Shown here: positions 53,647 to 63,033 of the stretch, one piece after another
How positions within the stretch are numbered: position 1 is the stretch's first letter
How the letters are laid out: each line of letters begins with the position of its first letter
Assembly: GCF_028623165.1 (NCBI RefSeq)
Contig: NZ_CP117768.1
Span: forward strand, 6,080,001 to 6,144,000
Direction: 5' to 3'
DNA: 64,000 bases
Source of the DNA: Nostoc sp. UHCC 0926
Lineage (GTDB): Bacteria > Cyanobacteriota > Cyanobacteriia > Cyanobacteriales > Nostocaceae
Program-made: the position numbers and the translations under genes
Notes under the pieces: generated by a model
What the model saw: only the letters and a program-made list of their open reading frames with translations
Database searches by the model: none
What the model was told of the DNA's origin: nothing

Positions 53647-54861
53647 CTATGCAGTTACTACACTGTCTAGATGCGAGAGTTGGGGAATTTGGGTGACAAG
53701 GGCTTTACCGATTTCTAGAGAAGATGTGGCCGCAGGAGAAGGAGCATTGCAAACATGGATGGAGTTTTGACCGGAAACGATCAAAAAGTCGTCTACAAGC
53801 TTGCCATCGTTCATTAAGGCTTGAGCGCGGACTCCTGCGTGGGTGGGAACTAAGTCTTCTGCTTGGACTTCGGGAATTAGTTTTTGCAAACTTCTGGTGA
53901 AGGCTGCTTTGCTAAAGGAACGAATGATTTCTTGGATGCCTTCATCAGCGTGTTTGGCTGCTAACTTCCAGAAACCAGGATAGGTGATGACCTCAACAAA
54001 ATCCCGCAGATCAAAGTCGGTTTTTTTGTAACCTTCGCGTTTGAGCGATAGAACCGCGTTTGGCCCTGCATGGACGCTACCATCAATCATCCGGGTAAAG
54101 TGAACACCCAGGAAGGGAAAATCTGGATTGGGAACTGGGTAAATTAGTGTCTTGACCAGATAGCGTTTTTCTGGTGTGAGTTCGTAGTATTCTCCCCGGA
54201 ATGGGATGATTTTTGCTTGGGGTTCAACTTGACCTAATTTGGCAGTGCGATCGCTATGCAATCCAGTACAATTAATTACAAAGCGTGTTTCAAAGCTACC
54301 GTTGTTTGTTTCCAGTACCTGATTTTTACCACTTGGGGAGATTTTCAGAACTTTTCTATTGAGGTGTAAATCCCCACCTTGCTGTTGAATTAGCTGGACG
54401 TATTTCAAACAAACTTGCTTGTAATTAACAATACCAGTTGAGAATACCCGAAGTCCACCTACACATCTTACATGAGGTTCAATTTCCTTGACTTCTTCGG
54501 GGCTGATTTTCTGGACTTCTATGCCATTTTCTAAGCCGCGTTTGTAGAGATTTTCTAGGCGTGGTAACTCTTGTTCTTCAGTTGCAACAATTACCTTACC
54601 ACAAACTTCATGTTCAATTCCATACTCTTGACAGAATTCTACCATTGAGCGAGAACCGTCACGACAAAATTTAGCTTTGAAACTCCCTGGCTGATAGTAA
54701 ATACCAGAATGAATCACCCCGCTATTATTGCCTGTTTGGTGAAATGCCCATTCGCTCTCTTTTTCTAGTACTAAAATACGCGCATTAGAATAGCGTTTCC
54801 CTAAAGCCAACGCTGTCGAGAGTCCAACTATTCCCCCACCTATAATCGCAAAATCATACAT
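53647..54861 (-). CDS. LhgO-like FAD-dependent oxidoreductase
   Basis: 404 residues. The DAO-family FAD site is IIGGGIVGLSTALALG (6-21). The segment HQTGNNSGVIHSGIYY (about 41-56) and PSPAATSSLEIG near the C-terminus are diagnostic of the L-2-hydroxyglutarate oxidase group. In a polysaccharide island it might recycle 2-hydroxyglutarate or oxidise a sugar-derived hydroxy acid. From memory, the PCC 7120 HEP island has a counterpart near its beginning. The length is normal. Confidence 0.85.
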   Translation of the reverse strand: MYDFAIIGGGIVGLSTALALGKRYSNARILVLEKESEWAFHQTGNNSGVIHSGIYYQPGSFKAKFCRDGSRSMVEFCQEYGIEHEVCGKVIVATEEQELPRLENLYKRGLENGIEVQKISPEEVKEIEPHVRCVGGLRVFSTGIVNYKQVCLKYVQLIQQQGGDLHLNRKVLKISPSGKNQVLETNNGSFETRFVINCTGLHSDRTAKLGQVEPQAKIIPFRGEYYELTPEKRYLVKTLIYPVPNPDFPFLGVHFTRMIDGSVHAGPNAVLSLKREGYKKTDFDLRDFVEVITYPGFWKLAAKHADEGIQEIIRSFSKAAFTRSLQKLIPEVQAEDLVPTHAGVRAQALMNDGKLVDDFLIVSGQNSIHVCNAPSPAATSSLEIGKALVTQIPQLSHLDSVVTA

Positions 54862-54894
54862 TAGTATTATCGCACTTTAAATTACAAAAAAGTG

Positions 54895-55012
54895 AGGAGT
54901 TAGAAGTTAAAACTCATAACTCTGCCAATTTTAGATTTTGAATTTTGGATTTCGGATTAAAAAAAATTTAAAATCTAAAATCTAAAATCTAAAATTGAAT
55001 GACTCATAACTC
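54895..55012. repeat. ATTTTAGATTTTGGATT-type repeats
   Basis: CAATTTTAGATTTTGAATTT on one side and AAAATCTAAAATCTAAAATC on the other form a long A/T hairpin. A half copy lies at 55838-55875. This fills the gap between the rfbF and LhgO-like genes. Confidence 0.6.
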
Positions 55013-55016
55013 TCCC

Positions 55017-55790
55017 CTACCATACCTTCCAAGGAGCTTGACTGTTCTTCCATAGCCCCTCTAGGTAGTTTTTATCGCGTAAAGTATCCATCGGTTGCCA
55101 AAAACCATCATGTTTGAAAGCTGATAGCTGTTCCATATCAGCTAGCTTTTCTAATGGCTCTTGCTCCCATACCGTAGAGTCATCGGTGATTAAGTTAATT
55201 ACTTCTGGTTCTAGCACAAAAAAACCGCCATTAATCCAAGCTCCATCACCTTCAGGTTTTTCCCGAAAGCTAGTAATTTTAGTTTGCTCATATCCTAAAG
55301 AAATGGCACCAAAACGTCCTGCTGGTTGAACGGCTGTGAGTGTTCCTAAGGTCTTTTGTTCTTTATGAAACTTAACTAGCTGGGTGATATTAATATTACT
55401 TACACCATCACCATAAGTAAAGCAAAAAGTCTCATTACCAAGATGTTCACTAATCCGCTTTAAGCGTCCGCCTGTCATGGTATTATCACCCGTATTTACT
55501 AAGGTAACACGCCAGGGTTCAGCATAACCAGAATGCACGTTCATCTGATTAAATCGCATGTCAAAGGTAACATCTGACATGTGTAAGAAGTAGTTAGCAA
55601 AATACTCCTTAATTATGTAACCTTTGTAACCGCAACAAATGATGAAGTCATTAATGCCGTGGGCGGAGTAAGTCTTCATTATGTGCCAGAGAATTGGCTT
55701 ACCACCAATCTCAACCATCGGCTTGGGTCTGATACTAGTTTCTTCACTGAGGCGTGTACCAAGCCCTCCAGCCAAAATCACCGCTTTCAT
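55017..55790 (-). CDS. rfbF: Glucose-1-phosphate cytidylyltransferase
   Basis: 257 residues. The nucleotidyltransferase signature GGLGTRLSEETSIRPKPM lies at 8-25 (Lys of the active site in RPKPM), followed by IGGKPILWHIMKTY and FTYGDGVSNINI (metal-binding Asp). This form is specific to the cytidylyltransferase subgroup (RfbF), which makes CDP-glucose, the entry to CDP-6-deoxy and branched sugars. It is the first gene of the HEP island here, so the main promoter should lie in the 930 bases upstream. Confidence 0.9.
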   Translation of the reverse strand: MKAVILAGGLGTRLSEETSIRPKPMVEIGGKPILWHIMKTYSAHGINDFIICCGYKGYIIKEYFANYFLHMSDVTFDMRFNQMNVHSGYAEPWRVTLVNTGDNTMTGGRLKRISEHLGNETFCFTYGDGVSNINITQLVKFHKEQKTLGTLTAVQPAGRFGAISLGYEQTKITSFREKPEGDGAWINGGFFVLEPEVINLITDDSTVWEQEPLEKLADMEQLSAFKHDGFWQPMDTLRDKNYLEGLWKNSQAPWKVW

Positions 55791-56236
55791 GCAATTACCT
55801 CGGAGATTTGTAGGGATATTATTATTTGACCGTGCCGTGCCAATTTTAGATTTTGGATTTTTGATTTTTGATTAAAAGAGTTTTTTGATATATGCCCCGC
55901 TCTGAAAGTGGGCGGAACAAATCTACTCATCCGCTCGTGAGATTTGATGATTAATCCCAAAGACGCTAGTTCGCCAGTAGCGTGTTGCAGACAAGACTCA
56001 CTAACGCAAATCTAAAATCCAAAATTGTTTGACTTTCTCGACATGAAGAGGATGCACTTAGATAGAGAAAAATTTGTTTTTGATTTCTTTTTCTCCGTCA
56101 ATAATCTAACTATAATTTTCGGCAAAATTATGAAGGTGATATGAAATAAAATCTTTTCTATATAAAAGCTCTATGAATACCTATAAATATGAAAATAATT
56201 TACTGAATTAAATAAATAATGTTACCCAATAAATAA
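55791..56236. other. Upstream region of the HEP island
   Basis: This non-coding region is expected to hold the promoter of the first island gene. It contains the half repeat at 55838-55875, a block with CGCTAGTTCGCCAGTAGCG near 55965, and A/T-rich sequence. No confident -10/-35 or operator is seen. Confidence 0.35.
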
Positions 56237-56262
56237 CTAGGGTTAGCGTAAGCTAACCCTAG
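56237..56262. terminator. Strong hairpin between triad and HEP island
   Basis: CTAGGGTTAGC and GCTAACCCTAG form a perfect 11-bp stem with a GTAA loop. It lies 460 bases past the stop of the kinase gene and is followed on the minus strand by TTATTTATT. It may end read-through from the triad operon before the HEP promoter. Confidence 0.45.
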
Positions 56263-56270
56263 TCAGGCTT

Positions 56271-56674
56271 GATATCATGTCCGTTGAATTACCTATAATA
56301 AAAGAACCTTAAAAAGCCTATAGCTAAAGCTACAAGCTCCTTGCCCCTAATCCCCACTTCGTGGGGGCTACGAGTTCCCCTAGTAGGGGAGGGGCTGCTC
56401 TTGAGAGGGGGAGCATCCCAATGCAAGCAAATTTACCAAAATCATTATAAGTCAATTGCGAATGAAGCCTACTCCAACTCTACAAGACGCTCCGCGAACC
56501 CAGAAGCTGTACAGTAGCCCAAATGTTGCAATTCGCTTCATCTGTACAAAGCGATTGCTTTTCTTGAGTGCGTTCCGTACCCTACGCAATGACAAACTAT
56601 GTTTTTACACATTTGGGATGCTCCCCTGTTGAGAGGTCACGCAGAAATCACAAGTAACTTACTGGACATGATAT
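56271..56674. repeat. Region bounded by inverted ATATCATGTCC
   Basis: GATATCATGTCC (56271-56282) and GGACATGATAT (56664-56674) are inverted around about 380 bases. That stretch contains CCCCACTTCGTGGGGG and CCCCTAGTAGGGGAGGGG hairpins and a GTACCCTACGCAATGAC block. There is no open frame. It may be the remains of a mobile element or a cluster of dispersed repeats. Confidence 0.4.
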
Positions 56675-56724
56675 GATTTATTCAATCAAAACCAATAATA
56701 TGCCAGTAAAAAACTTACTTGTTT

Positions 56725-58893
56725 TTAGTTAGTTTTTTGGAGATTACTTGAGCCTTGGAATAAAGGGTCACATTGATTTTCTACAACTACGCATACGTTA
56801 TTGAGTGCTTGCTGATAATTTTCCATATCATCTTGCTCAAGAAACATTTTGGCAGATATCCGTACATCTTCGATAGCTTTCGTCTGGTTTTTGTTAGATT
56901 CACTACCGCCATATTGTGCCAGTTCATAACGAACCATACCTCGTTTGAGGTACGCTTTTGCTAGTCTGGGGCTAATAGTTAGTGCTTGGTTAAAGTCAGC
57001 GATCGCTAGATTATATTCTTGCTCATAATTGCTGCTATATTGGGCAATTTGATAATAGACAAAACCTCGCTGAAAGTAAGCTTCTGCTTTGGATACATTA
57101 AGTTTTATCGCTTGAGTAAAATCTGCGATCGCTCTTTTGTAAGCTTGTTGAGATTCACCGCTGTATTTAGCCATTTGGGTGCGGACAATCCCCCGTCTGA
57201 TATAAGCTTCAACTTCATTATTATCCAGGCCGATGGCCCGATTATAGTCGGCGATCGCTAGATTATATTCTTGATCAGGATCGTTGCTATATTCGGAAAG
57301 CATAAAGCGGGCATTACCCCGATTCACAAGAGCTTTGATTTGATTGGGGTTGATTTTGAGAGCTTGGCTATAATCTACAACTGCTGCTTCGTAGTCTTTC
57401 AGGTTATAGCGGGCATTGCCACGATTCACAATAATTCTGGCATTTGTAGGTTCTTGTTTAATTGCTTCGCTAAAGTTGACAATTGCTTTTTCATAGTCTC
57501 GGTCTTGGTAAGCAGCGTCACCCTGTTGATAGTAATCAGCGGAGCTAAGTTTGTTATTTGTCTGGGGAGAATTCAATGTTTGTTGGGTGTAAGCATTTTG
57601 GGAAACCAACGGCTGAGTAAATTTAATCATTACGTCCGCATATCCCAATAAACCAAAACCCATCAAGCAAAAAATAATCGGGTACAATTTTGACTTCTTG
57701 GAACGTTTATAAGATGAACCGCTTGGGGTAATTACTGGCTGCCAAGAATTAGCCAAGTGCGGTGACATGGCTCGCTGTGGTAAATACGGTGTCTGAGTGT
57801 AGCGCTTTTTCGGTTTAATTCGCGGTTGTAAATGTTCTCTTGCTTCTATAGCTCGATGTGATGGGAAGGGGTCACGTCCGCCTAATCGCACAGTCCGTTC
57901 ACACCACGGACAGCTACGCATGTGGTTGTTGTAGCGATGCTGGGGATTTGTAGTGCAGGTAATCAGGGAATCTTCGGCTTCAGCTATTACTGAGAGCCAA
58001 GTCTGGGCACTGGGGCGCAGCAGTGGGTTCTTGTGACCCTCTTCAAAACAACGGACAAATAGCTCCTGTAGGCTGGGATGGAGAATTTCCCAAGGGGGTG
58101 CAATGGGTGTAGGAAGGTAGGGTACGTACCGCTTTTGGCTGTAAGTGAAATGACCCGATGCAATGCGGGCTTCGTAGGATGGTGGCTCAATAGCGCCTTG
58201 AAAAATCCCAGAAAATGGGTGGGTGCCTTCCATTAAGAGTTGAAATACCAGCACCGCTAGCCCAAACAAGTCGTGAGAAATTTCGCGATCGTGCTGGGCA
58301 AAAGTTTTATTCTGTAGTTCTGGTGGGGTAAACTCTGGTTTACCTACTGGGCAGCGATAAACAACATTGTTGTTTGGGTCGAGTACTTGGAAAGAGTCTG
58401 TGTCTATCAAAGTCACCAGTGCTGTGTCACTGACGAGGATATTTGACTCATTCACATCGCCAATGCAATATCCACTAGCGTGCAAAGCTGCAAAAGCCGC
58501 CGCCAAGTTACGAGCCGTGCGGAGCAGGTACTGATAGTTGAATAGGGGGCAGTGTTGGCGACGGGTTCTGGGGTTGTAAAAGTCGATGATTGGACGCATC
58601 CCTTGAATGCGTGGCATCAAAAATCCCAGGATGCTATTTTTGCCATCTGCTGCCCGTAATAAATCCTCTGGCCAAGCGATAGAGATATGCCCCAAACTAG
58701 CCGTAGGGTTTTCTGGCGGGTTGGCAAGCATCGCCTGGAGTTTTGCAGCATGGGCAGTCGTTGGCTTGTGGTAAATCTTCGCCACCAAGTTGTTATCGGA
58801 TGGCACTGCATAAACACAAGCTTCACCGCCACGCCCCAAACTGACATTGAGGCTGAGGATTTCTTTTCTAGGGGAACAACGTAGTACCTGCAT
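56725..58893 (-). CDS. Protein-kinase-like protein with TPR repeats (TerY-P triad)
   Basis: 722 residues. The kinase-like domain (about 15-320) has LGRGGEACVY (19-28) and VAKIY (K39). The catalytic loop is CIGDVNESNIL (D146, N151), where the usual His-Arg is Ile-Gly, and IDTDSF (D164) replaces DFG. A CPWC zinc-knuckle pair lies near 330, a membrane segment at about 395-415 (IIFCLMGFGLLGYADVMI), then about six TPR units (about 455-700). It follows vWA and PP2C genes on the same strand, the known TerY-P phospho-signalling triad. The TPRs probably bind client proteins on the far side of the membrane. Confidence 0.85.
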   Translation of the reverse strand: MQVLRCSPRKEILSLNVSLGRGGEACVYAVPSDNNLVAKIYHKPTTAHAAKLQAMLANPPENPTASLGHISIAWPEDLLRAADGKNSILGFLMPRIQGMRPIIDFYNPRTRRQHCPLFNYQYLLRTARNLAAAFAALHASGYCIGDVNESNILVSDTALVTLIDTDSFQVLDPNNNVVYRCPVGKPEFTPPELQNKTFAQHDREISHDLFGLAVLVFQLLMEGTHPFSGIFQGAIEPPSYEARIASGHFTYSQKRYVPYLPTPIAPPWEILHPSLQELFVRCFEEGHKNPLLRPSAQTWLSVIAEAEDSLITCTTNPQHRYNNHMRSCPWCERTVRLGGRDPFPSHRAIEAREHLQPRIKPKKRYTQTPYLPQRAMSPHLANSWQPVITPSGSSYKRSKKSKLYPIIFCLMGFGLLGYADVMIKFTQPLVSQNAYTQQTLNSPQTNNKLSSADYYQQGDAAYQDRDYEKAIVNFSEAIKQEPTNARIIVNRGNARYNLKDYEAAVVDYSQALKINPNQIKALVNRGNARFMLSEYSNDPDQEYNLAIADYNRAIGLDNNEVEAYIRRGIVRTQMAKYSGESQQAYKRAIADFTQAIKLNVSKAEAYFQRGFVYYQIAQYSSNYEQEYNLAIADFNQALTISPRLAKAYLKRGMVRYELAQYGGSESNKNQTKAIEDVRISAKMFLEQDDMENYQQALNNVCVVVENQCDPLFQGSSNLQKTN

Positions 58894-58950
58894 AATGAAA
58901 TTACCGCTAACGGGAGTTATTGTAAGATGTCAAACCTGTAAATTTATTTC

Positions 58951-59733
58951 TCATGAGTCGTTGAACGCAGCTATAATGAGTGTCAAATCATCATCAGTGC
59001 GTTGAGTAATCCGCTCTGAGCGTAAAAATTTTATCAACTGCTCCTTGGCTACTGTCTTATCCTCAGTATTGGCTACAAATTCAAACAACGGAAAAAAGAA
59101 GGGTTTGTGAGGTTCGCCAACAACCATATTCAAAGCCAGCATTTGTAGTCCGTCGGTGATGATGCCAACATTTGCTATGTCTGTGCGCCAGACTCTCATC
59201 TGCGCTGTATCTAAGGCAGTAGGCGAAGTTAAAAAAGTGGTTTCGTTAATGTATTCGCCACTGTCAGGCATGGTAAGTGCCAGGAGGTTGCCCATCCGAT
59301 CTTTTGCCACTGCCAAACCATCACCTATCTGTGCCACAGCTACAACTTCTGGTGTGGCAACCATCATAATTAAGGTAGTTGCTAAATCTTGAGGCTGTTT
59401 GTCACAAGTAGCCGCCTCATCCTCCACGGCTTTTTTGGCGGCTAGTATGGCATCATTTAACAGCGATCGCACATAGGCATCATCAGTCAGAATTTTCCGG
59501 GTGAGTCCTTTAGTGGAAATGTTTTCGATTGCTGTTTCCACAGCAACCATCGCTCCCACTTTCCCAAGGCTAGCAGAACCTGCGCCATCTGCTGCGGCCG
59601 CCACTAAAACATTATCTGACAATATCTGCCAGTGATGAGCATCCTGACATAACTGATTGTTTTTTAAGTGACTTGTACCACATACAGACGCAGCCACAAT
59701 TCGCCATTGAGCAATCTGTTTTGATATATTCAT
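58951..59733 (-). CDS. PP2C-type protein phosphatase (TerY-P triad)
   Basis: About 260 residues from ATG 59733; an upstream TTG at 59799 overlaps the previous gene and looks unlikely. PP2C metal ligands are seen in LVAAAADGAGSASLG (Asp-Gly) and AQIGDGLAVAKD, with ITDGL later. It should dephosphorylate Ser/Thr residues, countering the adjacent kinase. It sits between the vWA gene (50 bases upstream) and the kinase gene (57 bases downstream), all in one transcript. The opening WRIVAASVCGTSHLK is the usual start of this subgroup. Confidence 0.85.
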   Translation of the reverse strand: MNISKQIAQWRIVAASVCGTSHLKNNQLCQDAHHWQILSDNVLVAAAADGAGSASLGKVGAMVAVETAIENISTKGLTRKILTDDAYVRSLLNDAILAAKKAVEDEAATCDKQPQDLATTLIMMVATPEVVAVAQIGDGLAVAKDRMGNLLALTMPDSGEYINETTFLTSPTALDTAQMRVWRTDIANVGIITDGLQMLALNMVVGEPHKPFFFPLFEFVANTEDKTVAKEQLIKFLRSERITQRTDDDLTLIIAAFNDS

Positions 59734-59783
59734 AGATTTTTTTCCAACAGCTAGCTGTGTAAACATCAAGCTGCAATCTTTAA

Positions 59784-60458
59784 TTAAACAGTCCCCCAAC
59801 CAATCGGCGGTAATGCTACCTGTTCGTCCACCTGCGAATGAGAAACAGATGACATACTAGTTGATAGCCAGACAAACATCTCGATAAAATTTAATCCTTT
59901 GAGTTTCAGCGGGGTACGCACAGCTATTTGATTTAAACGCGTCATATTCGCATTTTCTACACCTACTGTAAAAAATGCTACACGCTTATTTTCTTCATCT
60001 CGCTGTAGACGTTGGGCTGCTTGCTCTACCACATGCTCTAACTCGCCTTGGGGTTCTCCATCGGTAATCATGAATACCCAAGGACGATAGTAAGCAATCC
60101 CATTGGCACGATACTGAGATTTACGCTCTTGAATTATGTCTAAAGCTTTATGAATTCCTGCACCCATCGTAGTCAAGCCTTGGGCTGTCAAGATCGGCGG
60201 ATTGAATTGATCGGCAGTCACAAAGTCTTGTACTACATTGATATTACTATCAAAAGTTACGATCGCCACTTCCACCCGTCTTGCGGCTAAGGAATTTTTG
60301 ACTAATTCATCCTTTAAACTTAGTAAACCCTGATTTAAAGCCTCAATCGGATCTCCTTGCATCGAGCCAGATGTGTCTAGCAAAAGCACACAAGGACAAC
60401 GTGGTTCTGGGTTCTCAGCAAATTCTACTACTTCATCAAGTCTTAATGTATCATGCAT
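59784..60458 (-). CDS. TerY-like von Willebrand factor A protein (TerY-P triad)
   Basis: About 224 residues from ATG 60458; a TTG at 60485 adds nine residues and has AGGGA upstream, so the start is uncertain. The MIDAS metal site is complete: LLLDTSGSMQGDP (DxSxS), the Thr in GLTTMGAGI and ITDGEPQG. The family acts as a metal-dependent protein-binding module. It is the first gene of the triad and presumably the sensor or scaffold for the kinase/phosphatase pair. No TerD or TerC gene lies in the window. Confidence 0.87.
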   Translation of the reverse strand: MHDTLRLDEVVEFAENPEPRCPCVLLLDTSGSMQGDPIEALNQGLLSLKDELVKNSLAARRVEVAIVTFDSNINVVQDFVTADQFNPPILTAQGLTTMGAGIHKALDIIQERKSQYRANGIAYYRPWVFMITDGEPQGELEHVVEQAAQRLQRDEENKRVAFFTVGVENANMTRLNQIAVRTPLKLKGLNFIEMFVWLSTSMSSVSHSQVDEQVALPPIGWGTV

Positions 60459-60485
60459 AACTTTTTGTGTTATGTTAAAGTCCAA

Positions 60486-61204
60486 TGATTTATTTCCCTT
60501 TTCTCAGAGTATATAATTCCAGTCGCCGAGACGACTACAGAATATAATATTTAGTGGTAGATGCTCTAATCTTTATTAAACAAATTATTTTCATGAAGTT
60601 CACTATATATTTAAGAAGAACTTGAGTACAGCTTAGTTTAGCAAAAAATAGTTTATCAAAACCCAGAATTACCTGTTGTAATGTATCTACCAAAAATTTA
60701 TATCCCTTAAACCTACAGTACAATAAATACCTAAACTTTCCTAGATATATTTTTAAAGATTCTATATAGGAGAACTGTTCCTTTATAGGAAAGTGATTAA
60801 CCACAATCAAGATCATTAACTCTAGAAGTATACCAGTGTAACTGCGTGAATTTGGATTCAAATTTACCTCTTTCAGTAGGTGGGTATAAATAAACGTCGT
60901 TATTCAGGTCTTCAGCCAAAAGTTGTCGCTAGTGAGTAAAATCTAGAAGTAACTAGCATTTACTGATAGTTTAGCTATGATATGTGTTTACCTTTATTCA
61001 TACTCACCTACTTATTTTTTGAGATAAATTAAGTAGAACGTGCCAAAGACAACAAAAAAGTTATAAAAATTATAACTTTTAATATATATTTTAAAAGAAA
61101 TAATTTTTGCATGGAGAAAAATTACAAAGAAGAAAATACTTCATAGCTGATATTTTCCATTTACAAATGTTCGGTTGTTGATTCCGCAAAAAAACTGAAA
61201 AAAT
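60486..61204. other. Divergent intergenic region, 719 bases
   Basis: Very A/T-rich. It should contain promoters for the minus-strand triad and the plus-strand PatA-like gene. The open frame at 60535-60861 has biased hydrophobic/basic composition from A/T richness and is not credited. No operator or RNA structure is recognised. Confidence 0.4.
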
Positions 61205-62587
61205 ATGAATAATTCCGGTGCATTCACTAAACTACGTCCTCTAAGTTTGTTAAGACAGTTATCCAATTGCTCCGATAGTACTTGTTTACAAGCATTGAGT
61301 AATTCAGTTAGTTGGTCGATTTACTTAGAACAAGGCAAAATAACCTACGCTACCCATTCAGTGGAACCGTTTGATCGACTAGAACGTCATTTGCGTCGCC
61401 TCAGCCACCAAATTCCACTACTGACTACTGAGGTTCGTGTTCAATTACGTTTGATGTTTGAAGCTGACTCACACAGTCAGTTAATCGAACATGACAGCAA
61501 TTCGAGAAACTACCCTCCTGAGTATCAGGCTATATCCTGGCTTGTTAGTCAACAACATCTACATTCTACACAAGCAGGAGTGCTGATTCAAGAATTAGTT
61601 AAAGAGGTGATTGAATCATTTTTGTTAATCAAACAAGGTACTTATGAATTAACAGAACCACTGAATAGAATGCCAAAAATTTGCAGGCTAGATGTAGAAA
61701 AAATTCTCGAACGTTGCCAAGTAAGATTACAGAATTGGCAGGCTTTTGTTCCCCAAATTTCTTCTCCATATCAACGTCCATATTTGTTGATTAACAGCAC
61801 AATTGAAGAAAAAGATTTACCAAAACTCCAGCCAGATTTAACTAATTGGATGAAGGGTTTTAGCCTGTGTCATCTGGCGGTAATTTTGAATCAAGATGAA
61901 ATCCAACTGGCTCGTAATTTATACCCTTACATACTTCAGGGCAGGATTCTGTTGCATGAACCTGATCCACCATTTGATAAATTACCAAAGATATTTGAAG
62001 AGCAATCGCTTTTCTCAAAATTAATTACATTAGTTGATACCAAAGAAAAACTAAATACCACCGTCAAGTCTTACCCAGATATTTCTGAAGAGAATGTAAC
62101 TCCTGTTCACCAATTACCCCAGATTTCTGCTCCTCCAAAAGAAAACTTTCAGGAAGCAACAATATCAAATAACATAAATCCTACTTACCAAAGAGTAACG
62201 GCTACTACTGTAACGGCACAAAAAGTCCACAAAATCGTTTCTGTAGATGATAGCCCCACAATTCTCAAAGAAATTAGCCATTTCTTAGAGAATGAAAATT
62301 TTTCTGTAGTGACTATTAACGATCCACTAAAAGCTGTTTTGTCAATTATAAGGCACAAACCGGACTTAATTTTGCTGGATTTAAACATGGTAGGAATCGA
62401 TGGTTATGAGTTGTGCCGGATTATACGAAATAATTTAACTTTTCAAAATACTCCGATCATTTTTGTTACTGGGAATAAAGGAATTGTAGACAAAGTAAAA
62501 GCGAAACTGGTAGGGGCATCTGGATATCTCACCAAACCGTTTTCACGCGCCGAATTGCTGAAAACAGTCTTCATGTATTTGACTTAA
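61205..62587 (+). CDS. PatA/PixG-like response regulator (PATAN + receiver)
   Basis: 460 residues. The N-terminal PATAN/DUF4388-type domain (about 10-110; LSLLRQLSNCSDSTCLQALS, WSIYLEQGKITYATHSVEPFDRL by its parts) is followed by a winged-helix-like middle and a linker. The C-terminal receiver domain runs from about 343. In the receiver the acidic pair is VSVDDSP, the phospho-acceptor lies in LILLDLNMVG, the Thr in FVTGNKG and the Lys in LTKPFS, all intact. Such proteins act in heterocyst patterning (PatA) or phototaxis (PixG). The following CheY-like gene fits a Pix-type operon. Confidence 0.87.
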   Translation: MNNSGAFTKLRPLSLLRQLSNCSDSTCLQALSNSVSWSIYLEQGKITYATHSVEPFDRLERHLRRLSHQIPLLTTEVRVQLRLMFEADSHSQLIEHDSNSRNYPPEYQAISWLVSQQHLHSTQAGVLIQELVKEVIESFLLIKQGTYELTEPLNRMPKICRLDVEKILERCQVRLQNWQAFVPQISSPYQRPYLLINSTIEEKDLPKLQPDLTNWMKGFSLCHLAVILNQDEIQLARNLYPYILQGRILLHEPDPPFDKLPKIFEEQSLFSKLITLVDTKEKLNTTVKSYPDISEENVTPVHQLPQISAPPKENFQEATISNNINPTYQRVTATTVTAQKVHKIVSVDDSPTILKEISHFLENENFSVVTINDPLKAVLSIIRHKPDLILLDLNMVGIDGYELCRIIRNNLTFQNTPIIFVTGNKGIVDKVKAKLVGASGYLTKPFSRAELLKTVFMYLT

Positions 62588-62634
62588 ATTAACCACAAAA
62601 TCTAACGAATTTGAGCTAATGAGAATCAATCAAT

Positions 62635-63033
62635 ATGGCAACAGTTTTAGTTGTTGAAGATGCTCCTTGTCAGTTGGAGTTAATCAATAGTTTTTTAATA
62701 GAGAATAGACACACGGTAATTAAAGCTTATGATGCCAAAGATGGGATGAGTAAGGCAATAACTCATCGTTTGGATGCGATTATTACTGATGTGGTAATGC
62801 CAGAAATTAGCGGTTTTGAATTCTGTCGTCAATTGAAAAGAAATCCAGCGACTCAAAAAGTACCAATTATTATTTGTAGTTCTAAAAATCAGCCAATTGA
62901 CCGGATTTGGGGAATCCGACAAGGTGCAGCCGATGCAAAAACTGGCTTCTGTCTGCTACAAAGTTTTAGGATATGGCGGAGAAATTATAATTCGGGTTGT
63001 TGTAGCCTGGATTTGACATGGCGGATGTTATAA
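62635..63033 (+). pseudogene. CheY/PixH-like receiver, 3' end replaced
   Basis: The first 100 residues are a normal receiver: VVEDAPC (acidic pair), D52 in ITDVVMPEISG, and IIICSSKNQ with the Ser. After GIRQGAADA (near nucleotide 62938) the expected YITKPF segment with the invariant Lys and the last helix is missing. It is replaced by unrelated KTGFCLLQSFRIWRR and a run to a chance stop that overlaps the opposite gene. The rest of a Pix operon (CheW-, MCP- and CheA-like genes) does not follow. A rearrangement has cut the operon here. Confidence 0.7.

Noticed and set aside
60535..60861. Open frame of 108 codons on the minus strand
   Set aside because: Composition follows from very A/T-rich DNA, with no recognisable domain and no ribosome site; it lies where divergent promoters are expected.
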